From Scalesia atractyloides (lineage: Eukaryota; Streptophyta; Magnoliopsida; Asterales; Asteraceae): a stretch of DNA of 64,000 nucleotides. Positions 46,764 to 55,989 of the stretch are shown piece after piece. How positions within the stretch are numbered: position 1 is the stretch's first letter; every line of letters starts with the position of its first letter. The notes beneath the pieces were generated by a model that was given only the letters and a program-made list of their open reading frames with translations, was not told the origin of the DNA and did not search any database. The stretch is from assembly GCA_947069175.1 (NCBI GenBank), contig CAMTDV010000022.1, forward strand, positions 41,674,781-41,738,780, given 5' to 3'. The position numbers were made by a program, and so were the translations under genes.

Positions 46764-48496
46764 TTCAACATCCGGCTTCTTCTTTTCTTCACAAAATGAT
46801 CGATGGCTTGGTTCAAAGTAACCTGCAAAAGTTTTCAAAATATCATTAGGCTGGAGATGTTTAAAAGCACTGTTTAATAGTTCCTCCTCTTCTGACGATG
46901 TGTGATAATATTCTTCTTCAGTAGCCTCGTCAAAAGACGTCTCTGATTCTTCTTTAGGTTCTTTGATTATTTCTATAACCAATGTCAAACTCTCATTCTT
47001 GGAAATGTACTTGTTTCAGTTAAAGCCTTCGTCTTCTTGAGTCACGACAAGCACTTTGTCTTTGGTTTCTGGCTGTCTATCTTCGATTTGCACCATTCTT
47101 GATCTTGGTTGAGGACGATGATAGATGGCTTTCTTGTAGTAGTCGTCGGCAAATGGGTTTAGAGTACCCTGAGCTTCTCTGTTTGGACATTCATCTTTAA
47201 AATGTCCCTTCACCCGACACTTGAAACAAGTAACTTTAGACTTGTCGAAGCCAAGATTTCCATCCAATCCTCCCAAGTTCTCTTTCCCGATGATTTCCAT
47301 GAAGCGTTGTGCTGGTTTAACAATAGATGCCATACACCATTTGATGTCGTCAACTCCATCTCGACCGGATCAATCTGATCATAGTCTTCTCTGGTCATCT
47401 CTGAATTTCCAATTGTGCCTGCTACAAGTCTGTCATAAGATTCGAGTACCGAAGCTAATAATGACAAATGTTGCTTTGCAGTCTTCTTGTCAAAGTTCTG
47501 AGCGTTTTTGAAATCAACAGCGATATTCACTGTAAAACCCTTTGAGTAGGATGAAATTGACTGTTCTGGTTGATCTGGGGATTACTCGAACCATGTGATG
47601 ACTATGGGCTTGAAGGCGTGTTCGGGTAGAGCGTAGCAAATGATTGAAAATCACTGTGTTTACTTGACGGTGAGCTCGGTGTGTTGTAAGCGTTGAAGGT
47701 AGTTTGGATCTTTGAAGACTGTATCTGAGCGGCAGAACTTCCTTTGTAATACAGATTAATGTCTTGTTGCATTTTGGCACATTTGTTTTTCGCCATTTTC
47801 TGCATCTCAAGTTCGTGTCCCTCCAATCTCTTAATGAATCATGGTAATGAGAAATTACCTTATTCGGTTCCATTCTTCAAAATGGTCAAATAGGTAGACC
47901 ATTCGCCTTGTGGTAAGGAATCTGTGAGTTTGTCAACTAATTCTTCATTCGTCTTTATGATTCTTATTCACTTCATTTGCACAACCAGATGACAGTATCT
48001 TTCAATCAGTTGTTTTACTTTCTCTCCTTTGATCAAAGTAAAGATGTCAAATTCTTTACTCAACAATGCCCTCTTCCCTTTTCGCAACTGTGCACTACCT
48101 TGGAATTTCAATCCAAGAGCATTCCATAATGATTTTGCGTCATTATTATGTTGCAACAACGCCAATATGTCTTCCTTGACGGATTGTTGTAAAATGTTCA
48201 TCATTTTCTTCTCATTTATGAACTTCTCTCTTTCAAAATCCGAGAATTGAGCCAATGTTTTTTCGAGACCGTTTTCTCCAACAGGAGACTGATACTTTTC
48301 TTCAATGGCAAACCAGCAGGTAAAATGATTCGCCTGAACAATTCATGAAACGTTTACTCCAACTGTCAAAGTCCTCAAGGTTCATCAACTTTGGCAGCTT
48401 CGTCATTGTACCCATCTCATTCTCGAGGTTCATGTTTTGAGTTGCGGTAGTTGTGACCGCTGATGTAGCAAATGCGTTATAAAACTCTTCTGCCAT
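46764..48496 (-). pseudogene. Copia-2 gag (capsid-like region, first zinc knuckle, acidic region)
   Basis: The ATG at 48496 starts MAEEFYNAFATSAV. LPKLMNLEDFDSWSKRF and AKSLWNALGLKF are the usual copia gag blocks. Frames change near 48300, 47960, 47520 and 47210. The intact zinc knuckle CFKCRVKGHFKDEC lies at 47225-47184. An acidic stretch (46988-46780: SETSFDEATEEE) runs to the insertion point of Tekay-LARD. Gag would form particles and bind element RNA. Confidence 0.88.
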
Positions 48497-49064
48497 TTTT
48501 CTATAAAGATTTTAGAAACACACTTTCGAAAAACTGATTTGAATGATAAAAATTTCTTCGTGTGGATAACAGAATAGTTCGTGTGACCACGAGTATTTCG
48601 TACGACACAGAGATTCATGCGAACCAGATGATTTGTACAAAGGATATGTACGAGTGAATTTCTCGTACGAATGACTTCCTCGAGCGAATCACAGTTTCAA
48701 CTTCTAACTTGTAAAATTTTAAGAACTTCTGTTTACTCGTTCGTACGAATGACTTAAATTGTACGGACAGTCGTTCGTGCGAGTGGTGTCTCTACCCGTA
48801 CGAAACAACTTAGGTCACTAAACGGATGAATTTTACCAAATTTGACATGATTAAGTTCGCTTTTAGATTTGAAATTGTCATGGATTGATTAGAATTGATT
48901 TTAACGTGATATCCTAGAATCCTTGTCAATTTTGTCCATGAATTCGTCCAATTCAAGGATCAGTATGGGAAAGTGTAGAAGTAGAAAGCTCCAATGGTGA
49001 ATCTGAATCTGAAACTGTTGGTAGTATGCAGAAACTTGATGTTTGTTAGCAGATCAGGCCACAA
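48497..49064 (-). other. Copia-2 leader with CGTACGAA words
   Basis: Non-coding. Variants of TCGTACGAA are spread over 48590-48810, in the same position (leader) as in Copia-1 and LARD-1. Confidence 0.7.
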
Positions 49065-49077
49065 GGCTCTGATACCA
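49065..49077 (-). other. Copia-2 primer-binding site
   Basis: On the minus strand tggtatcagagcc, two bases after the LTR end (…ttcgca ag). It matches the initiator-Met tRNA complement. Confidence 0.85.
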
Positions 49078-49080
49078 CTT

Positions 49081-49497
49081 GCGAATGGGGGATCGGCTAT
49101 CCTCTGATGAGCACCGGACCGATCTGACTCAACTAACAGAGGCGGAATTTATTGTTAGTGAGGTTGACAAACAAACAAGTGAGATCTACTGTTTAAATGC
49201 CTTGAATCTATTGATATACGTGAACAAGTACAATGCAAGTAAACAGTTCAGGAGGGCTTCGCCACACCAACAGGATTAACTAGCTCTGACATAACACTCC
49301 TCTATTTATAAGTCGACATGACTCGTACAGGATAGTGTGTAAAAGAGTGTAACTCGTGTGAGTGGTTAAGGACTCACTCGTACTAGTCAACAACTAAATA
49401 TAAACAACATATATTAACATATACAAACTGAGGTTCTAAGCCCTATATACATAAATAACATATCCTAGACGTAGGCAATAGACATTATGCACCAGCA
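49081..49497 (-). repeat. Copia-2 5' LTR
   Basis: The minus strand begins TGCTGGTGCATAATG and ends CATTCGCA (417 bp), with TATA box tataaatag at 49311-49303 and CGTACGA-like words at about 49320-49390. The opposite LTR is missing, so the outer end is inferred from the TG start. Confidence 0.75.
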
Positions 49498-50150
49498 ATT
49501 TTTACGCCTTTAGCCACTTTTCAAACAAAAATCCGTACCCCTAGCCAAAAACCTACCCTTTAAAAGTTCTCTTGATATTTACAAAGATTATGTCAAAAAG
49601 GAGAAGGTTTGATTGCTTGTCAAGCCTATGGTAGGAGTAAGTTCCACATCAGAACCGAGCGTTTCACTTATAAATTTTCGGCCAAGTGTTGAGTGACCAC
49701 TTGTGAGGTGTGTAAAATTGTATAGAGTTTAAATGGAATTTTTAAAGGCATGTTATGCCTAAAAATATATTTTTCTTAAAAATGTTCTAAATAAATCATA
49801 TCAAATAGGATTGTAAATAAAATAAAAACAAGAATAAAAAGAACTTGGATACCCGACACTCTAAAGCAAGACCCAAAACTTCTTCTCTACCTCTTCTATT
49901 TGGGTGTGTAAGCAATATTAAAGAGTTTTGCTTGAGTACAAGCAATGATTCAGGTGTGGGGGTTTGATATGCGTAAAATGCAATATATAAATTATATCAA
50001 ACAAGACATAAAATTAACCCTTTTATGTACTAATGTTGGAAAAAGTGCGTTTCTTTGTATACTTTTGATTTTAGGACTAAATGAGCTTAAATGTACAGAA
50101 AAACAAACTAACAACAAAAACCAACATAAATATAAGAAAGAGGGTTGACA
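49498..50150 (+). mobile_element. Athila-2 arm X: 3' internal end and LTR start
   Basis: A polypurine tract aggtgtgggggtt (49953-49965) is followed by an LTR start TGATATGCGTAAAATGC (49966 on). The whole 600-bp block is an inverted, diverged copy of about 51540-52145. Its left side was cut by Copia-2. Confidence 0.65.
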
Positions 50151-51690
50151 TGTGACGCGATGAAGTGTGAGTGTAATTTTTAGACATAATTTATGTACTT
50201 TTCACTCGTCTTTGCAAGCTTTATATTTATAAAACACGATGTAACACTATCATTCTCTACAACACGTTAGGGCAAGTGCACCCATCGTTAGTGTAGTAAA
50301 GTGATGGTAAGATACCGAGATCGTCCAACGACACAAGAGCTTTTAATACTGGATTATCGTCAACGTCTAATCGACCCAAATTTTGAAAAAGGTTTTGACA
50401 AGTAAATTAAAATAAATAGAATAAAAGGGAAGAGATAAATAAAAAAGATAGAATCACTTGGTTCCGACTCATCCTGTATATATCCTTTGATGATTTCCGC
50501 ACTTCGGGTTTTTTAAGAGATTATCTTGATTAAAATTGCATGCCCCTCTTTTGGAGGTGACAGTACCCTCAGCCATATTGGTTTGAGTCAGTAGGGATAC
50601 AATCCTGCAAGGTCGGAATGTTGACAGATAATTAAATAAGTTATTAATGCAAAATGTGGCATGTCCCTCTTTTGGAGGCAATGCTACCCTCGGCCATATT
50701 AGTCTGAGTCAGCAGGGATACAGTCCCATAAGGCCGATAAAGTTTTAATAGCAGCTTATAAATAAGGGGTTCTAGCCGTTCTTACTTCCTCCGATTTGAT
50801 GCTATCTACCTCAAAGGAACTCCTAATAAGCTTGAACCAAGTGCTCGCAGAATATATACACTGAACGAGCCAAGAGTTTTACCTAAACCAACCTTCTAAC
50901 CCCCTTCCAAGCAGTTAACGTGCTTTATATAGACATTAAAGACACGAATGAGTGAATCAATGAAACATGAAGGAATGATAGAATAAAACTTACTCTCAAT
51001 ATAAAGAAACTAGTTATTAAAGTCCTTAATACAAACCCAACTAGAAAGTTAACCAAAGATTAAATTCTAAAGATTGTGGTGGAATGGTGGAAGGTGTGAG
51101 AGAAATGGTTTTGCCAAGGATGAGTTAGAATGAAACCAAGCACCCCTATTTATAGCTGGAAACAGACCCTTCACACAACCCCATGCCTTCCTTCTTTTAT
51201 GTTTTCATTTAATTCATATGTCTGATTAGCCTGCTACATGGCCCCGTGTGTCAACAGCACGACCCCATGGCCATTGTACTTGTTGTACTATCCAAGATAT
51301 GCAAATCTGGAAGTTGACCATGACCCGTGCCCAAGGGGACACGACCCCATTTCTCTTGTCTGCTTCTGGTTGTCTTCTTCTAATCTGGAATCTTGAAGGG
51401 GCACGACCCCATGCCGACTAGGCACGACCCCATGCTAAACTTCTGATTCGTTGTTTTTTATCTTGGGTGAAGCTTGGTAGGCTGGTATAGTGTGTTGTCT
51501 TCCCATCTTTTGTATTGTATGCTGGATTTTGTCATTAATTTGTTCCTTTTGTACATTTAAGTTATTTTAATCCTGAAAATTCAAAAGTATACAAAGAAAC
51601 ACACTTTTTCCAACATTAGTACTAAAAAATGTTGATTTTATACTGTATTTGATACAATTTATATGTTACTTTGACGCATATAAAATACCC
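50150..51690 (-). repeat. Athila-2 arm Y: LTR
   Basis: The LTR begins at the polypurine tract on the minus strand (cacttaaat complement, about 51688) and reads leftwards. It carries several CACGACCCC words (about 51290-51432) and ends near gggtgcacttgccct (about 50285-50270), a phrase I associate with Athila-type LTR ends. The exact left end is not fixed. It contains two similar blocks at about 50540-50615 and 50661-50740. Confidence 0.55.
50540..50740. repeat. Two-copy direct repeat (ccctcttttggagg block)
   Basis: catgcccctcttttggagg...gccatattgg and catgtccctcttttggagg...gccatattag start about 121 bases apart and stay similar for about 75 bases. Confidence 0.8.
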
Positions 51691-53039
51691 CCACACTTAA
51701 ATATTTGCTTGTACTCAAGCAAAACTCTTTAATAATTGCATACACACCCAAATGAAATGGGTAGAAGAGAAGTTTTTTTTTATCTTGTTTGTAGAGTGAT
51801 GGAATTCAAATTTTTTTATTCTTGTTTTTATATTATCTACAATCTTATTTGATATGATTTATTTAGAACATTTTTTAAGATAAAATAAATATTTTTTGGC
51901 ATAACATACCTTTATAAAGTTCAACTTAGCTATATACAAATTCACACACTTCACAAGTGGTCAGTCAACATTTGGCCTAAAATATATAAGTGAAACGCTT
52001 GATACCGGTATTGAACTTAATCCTACCATATGCTTGATAAGTAATCAAACCTTGTCATTTTTAACAAAATGTTTGTAAATATCAAGAGGGTTTTTACAAG
52101 GGTAGGTTTTGGCTAGGGTAGGATGGTTTTATTGAAAAGTGACTAAAAGTGTAAAATGTCGGTTTTCTTTTTGAAAATTTATTTATTTGTGACTTATTTA
52201 TAAACTAAATGTTTATAAGCAATAATTTTTGCTTATTTATTTCATGTAACTAGATAGAGATTTTTTTTGAATAAAACTAAGTCACCTCATTTTATATAAT
52301 TTTCAAAAGAACCGCATTTTATTAAAATAAAGGGGTGTGAAAATGAAGACTGGTTTTGGGTGATGGGCGGTTTGTGCAAATGGTGTTTTGCGGGCTTCGA
52401 AATGAAAGGTTTAGCCTCAAAGGGGTTTAACTATGGGAATATTTTTGTTTTTGTTTTTGGTGGGGGATGAAAAGAAAATAAAGTTGAAGATGAAAAATAA
52501 TATCCTATTGCCTCCATCATGTACTTAGATTTTTTGGTAAGGACCAACAATATATTGTATTGTCAAGTTCTAGATTCGTAAGAACCATACGGCTATTCAC
52601 ACAAGAAACGAAAATGAGCATTTAGTAAAGATATAGATTTGAATGCTTGGTAAAGGCTCATAACTTACATTTTTGTGGGAAAAAAGTAAAAGTGTGAAAT
52701 TATATATACGATCAAATTTTTACAAAGATTTGTCATGCCATTTTTATAAATCTTTCTTGTACGGTTCTTTTTATCATGGCGCTATCGGTTGTAAACTTTA
52801 AGAAAAAATGAATTTTTATAAACAAGACAAAAACAAACTAAAAATGTTTCTTTAAAGATTTGGGGTGTTTTAGCGTTTCCAAGTAGAGTTTTGTGTAAGG
52901 CTTGTTTTAGGACAAATAATTTCAAGTTTAAGCTTACCCCCACACTTAAATTATATATTGTCCTCAATGTGTCCAAAATTGGTGAAAATATATTAAATGT
53001 ATAAAGTGGGTTAAAAACAACAAATTTTTCAAAAACCAG

Positions 53040-53235
53040 GCACTAGACACGGGGGCGTGTGAGAGAGGCACGACCCATGGTAAAAGTGCCAGTATCAGAA
53101 AATTTTTGAAAACTTATAGAAGGTGGGCACGGGGGCGTGTTAAGGCGGCACGACCCCGTGTGGCAAGTCTAGAAAATATTTGCTACAGCGACAAGAGGGA
53201 CACGGGGGCATGCCAAGTAGACACGGCCCCGTGTA
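53040..53235. repeat. CACGGGGGCGTG / CACGACCCCGTG inverted words
   Basis: Three inverted pairs; the clearest is 53128-53139 with 53149-53160 (11 of 12 paired). Further words occur at about 51236-51432 and 54605-54635. Confidence 0.8.
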
Positions 53236-53529
53236 AAGCTATTGTTAAAATTCAGAAAAGATGGTAGGGTCCGGGTTTTTGTTCTAGGTTCGGGAAGTCG
53301 TATGCTTGGTGGTTCCAAGCATCCCAAGGTACCTGTAAGCTTATACACACCACAACAACAACAAACATAGACGAACATGGAATTCCTACATTACGACCAT
53401 TTGTTTGTTCCATCATCCAACACAACCAGACAAGAAAAAAATATAAAGACAGAAAGTAAATTGTTTGGAAGTAAACTGTACAAACCAGGTCACAGCCCGC
53501 AAACCATCATAGTTTCATAAAAGAAGGAA

Positions 53530-54420
53530 AGATTAACCTGTTAGTCGCCTTCTTGACATCACCTTCGCCATCACCTCCTAGTCTGAATCCATCTCCTGTT
53601 CCTCCTCATCCTCGCCGCGGTACACCATATGTCCTGAATTTAGGAAATGTTGGTGCGCATAGAGGCTACGTTTCTCTCGATCCCGCCAACACGGGTGCTA
53701 ATGCCTTAGCCCGTGGTGAAGGGCTTTGCAGGAGATCTAGAGTGATTCCTGCATAAGATTGTAAAGGTTGTACATGTTTGGAAAATCACCACCACCTTGA
53801 GAGCTTCGTGGGACGCATCCAACATAGGCCCTATAGACCTGGGCTATTCAGCCGCCGAAGAATATGGGTGTGGGAGTCGTAGCTCTAACATTGGTGGTCG
53901 TATTCTTTAGCAACATTAAGGCGATATTCAGAGGCTCTTGGTTCAGGATGCAATATAGGTAAGTTAGCTCCCGAAGACTTACCACGCCTCCACTATCTCT
54001 ACTTTGGCACAAAGTACCGCTCGGGACCGGATGAATATATCAAATGAGGGGTCCCGAATCTTGGTGCTTTTGGCACTGCTTGGATTGTAAACCCCATCTC
54101 TAATGGTTGCCTAAAATGTTGCGTGAGTTTGCGGGCAATGCAAAGATATTGTCGTAGAAGATAGGCTCGGAAAGCTCATCCTCGGTATAGAGCCCTACAT
54201 CCATACCAAACTTCGCAACCGAAATCCCGTACCACTTACCACCACATCAGAACGTCAAAGCTTCACTAATCGTACATATATACGTTATCTTTCTTGAGGG
54301 TGAAAATGCTTAGGAATTCAAGATTGAATTCATAAACAGACTATAGTCGTGCCTCAAGAAATAACCAAAAAGGTCCCATGACGAGGCTTTCATAACGGTC
54401 TCTCTAGCTAACCGTGTCCA
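53530..54420 (-). pseudogene. Athila-2 env-like ORF remnant
   Basis: Broken minus-strand frames read GMDVGLYTEDELSEPIFYDN (about 54212-54153), then SLRELTYLYCILNQEPLNIAL (around 53970-53910) and GDFPNMYNLYNLM (about 53795-53757). The tail has many Glu/Asp residues and ends near 53540. This is the same plant-retrotransposon ORF type as 17509-18599 in Athila-1. A further upstream piece (54536-54410) contains TEYSNCVEHMGILRTRTEEL. Several stops; function unknown. Confidence 0.6.
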
Positions 54421-54640
54421 AGGTGTCACAACAGACTTGCCTTGGCAGCTCTTCTGTACGGGTTCTAAGAATTCCCATATGCTCCACACAATTAGAGTAT
54501 TCTGTTGTGAACCCGAGCCATTTGTGTGGCGCCTTTTCCTTCACCAAACAAGCATTTAAACAGTTAGGTTCGGCAAAGACAACAAAAAATAGAGGGTTGG
54601 GCACAACCCCGTGTCTACTGGGCACGACCCCGTGCTGCAG

Positions 54641-54645
54641 CTTTT
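54641..54645 (+). repeat. Putative target-site base quintet (ctttt) before Copia-3
   Basis: The five bases before the LTR start. The partner copy lies outside the window. Confidence 0.4.
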
Positions 54646-55123
54646 TGTTGGTGCATATTTGTGACAACAACTTAGATTTGGTCTTTGGATATCTTGTAAC
54701 TAGTAAAATGATAAACGGTTAGCGGGTTTAGTTTTGTAATAGTTAATTAGAAGCATTTGGGCTGAACTAGATACAATATAACACATGGTAGGCGAATTGG
54801 GCTTTAAACCCATTAGCAGTCCATGTAGGAAACCCTAGCCCATGAGCATAACCTATCTATGTATAGGGAGGTTGTGATTAGGGTTAAGGTTGCTCAGTTA
54901 GTTGCTGGTTCTATTGTTTAGTTGCAAAGAGAATTGCTTTAGAGAGTTTAGAGAGAGTCTTGAATTGGTTGTAAACACTTTGTGTTCGATAATCAATAGA
55001 AGACGGTTTAAAGGAATTCGTGTTCGTGTTCTTGTGTTTTATGTGAAATCTGATCTAGGGGATTCCGCACTCTAGATTAGATAGACGATTCTGTCAAGAT
55101 CCATAAGGACTAGGGGACCCACA
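54646..55123 (+). repeat. Copia-3 5' LTR
   Basis: Starts TGTTGGTGCAT and ends GGGACCCACA (478 bp), followed by two bases and the primer-binding site. Its own 3' partner is not in the window. Confidence 0.8.
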
Positions 55124-55125
55124 AT

Positions 55126-55137
55126 TGGTATCAGAGC
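55126..55137 (+). other. Copia-3 primer-binding site
   Basis: tggtatcagagc, an exact initiator-Met tRNA complement, two bases after the LTR. Confidence 0.9.
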
Positions 55138-55260
55138 ATTCAGCTCTTGATTATTGCTCAGTTCAGAATCGCGATAGCAGAAAAATTGGGTTTTTGGCGT
55201 TTTGGAGGCTGTTCTTGAAGTTTGTGATGGCTGAATTAGGGTTTTGATGGCTGTTTTAGG

Positions 55261-55735
55261 GTTTTTGCAAGTATTTCGGATTTTCTGCAGTATTTCGGAT
55301 TAACAGCTAAGCATTCCGGATTGAAGACTTGCATTTCGGATTAAAAAGCATAGTAATTCGGATTGAAGACTTGAATTTCGGACCAGAATCGACATTTCGG
55401 ATCTGGAAGACAGTGCAATTCGGATCAGAAAAGCCATTTCAGATTCCATTTCGGATTAAATTTCGGATAAGAAGTTATTTTGGATTCCATCTCGAATCAG
55501 AAGCTATTCCGGATTCCATCTTGGATTAGCACTATTCCAGATTCCATCTCGGATCAGAGTAGTCTATTCTGGATTCCCATTTCGGATCAGAACAGTGCAT
55601 TTCGGATTTCATCTCAGATCACTATTCCGGATCACCATTTTGGATTAGTAATTCGGATTACTGTTCCGGATTTTCATTTCGGATTGTCAATTAGGGTTAC
55701 CATTCCGGATTTGACACTGTTCCGAGTTACTCATA
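55261..55735 (+). repeat. Dispersed TTTCGGATT/TTCCGGATT word array in the Copia-3 leader
   Basis: About 28 units in 475 bases, nearly all in one orientation at irregular spacing of 10-25 bases. Around 18-20 keep cggat exactly; the others look like single-step decay products (cagat, tggat). It lies between the primer-binding site and gag. Confidence 0.9.
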
Positions 55736-55989
55736 AAAAGGTGGAAACTTAACCAGCTGACGTAACCAGAGTTAAACGTATTCGGACATAGAAATTGATC
55801 CATAGACAATTTTGACGAACCGTTTGGACAGTTAGACTCGTGTGATTTTTAGGACAAAAAAAATCACTATCGGACAATATACATCATTAGAATCGTATCG
55901 ACGAGACGAGTCTAACAATAATTTGGTAACCACTCATTTCGGACAAGTTTTAATGTTTTTAACGAGCCGGTTCAGTAAAACTGTCGAAT

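Larger units (their letters stand above)
35580..49497 (-). mobile_element. Copia-2: SIRE/Maximus-type copia, 3' truncated and split by Tekay-LARD
   Basis: The minus strand reads, right to left: 5' LTR (49497-49081), primer-binding site, leader, gag, first zinc knuckle, [6-kb gypsy insertion 46763-40768], coiled coil, second zinc knuckle, protease, integrase, RT and RNase H. It then stops about 190 bases after RNase H at the MITE. The 2-kb spacer, accessory ORF and 3' LTR seen in Copia-1 are missing, so the 3' end was lost by deletion or rearrangement. Confidence 0.9.
49505..52145. repeat. Inverted repeat: Athila-2 arms X and Y
   Basis: About 49505-50140 and 51515-52145 are inverted copies. 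Matching landmarks include the cctagccaaaaacctaccct region, the agagttttgcttgagtacaa polypurine flank and agtactaatgttggaaaaag. The arms are separated by about 1.4 kb. Confidence 0.8.
51690..54645 (-). mobile_element. Athila-2 arm Y: internal region
   Basis: Minus-strand gypsy interior: polypurine tract near 51695, 3' spacer, an internal ttaagtgtgggggt phrase (about 52950-52937), CACGACCCCGTG words (53040-53235) and a decayed env-like ORF (about 53530-54420). It is cut at 54645 by Copia-3. Confidence 0.65.
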
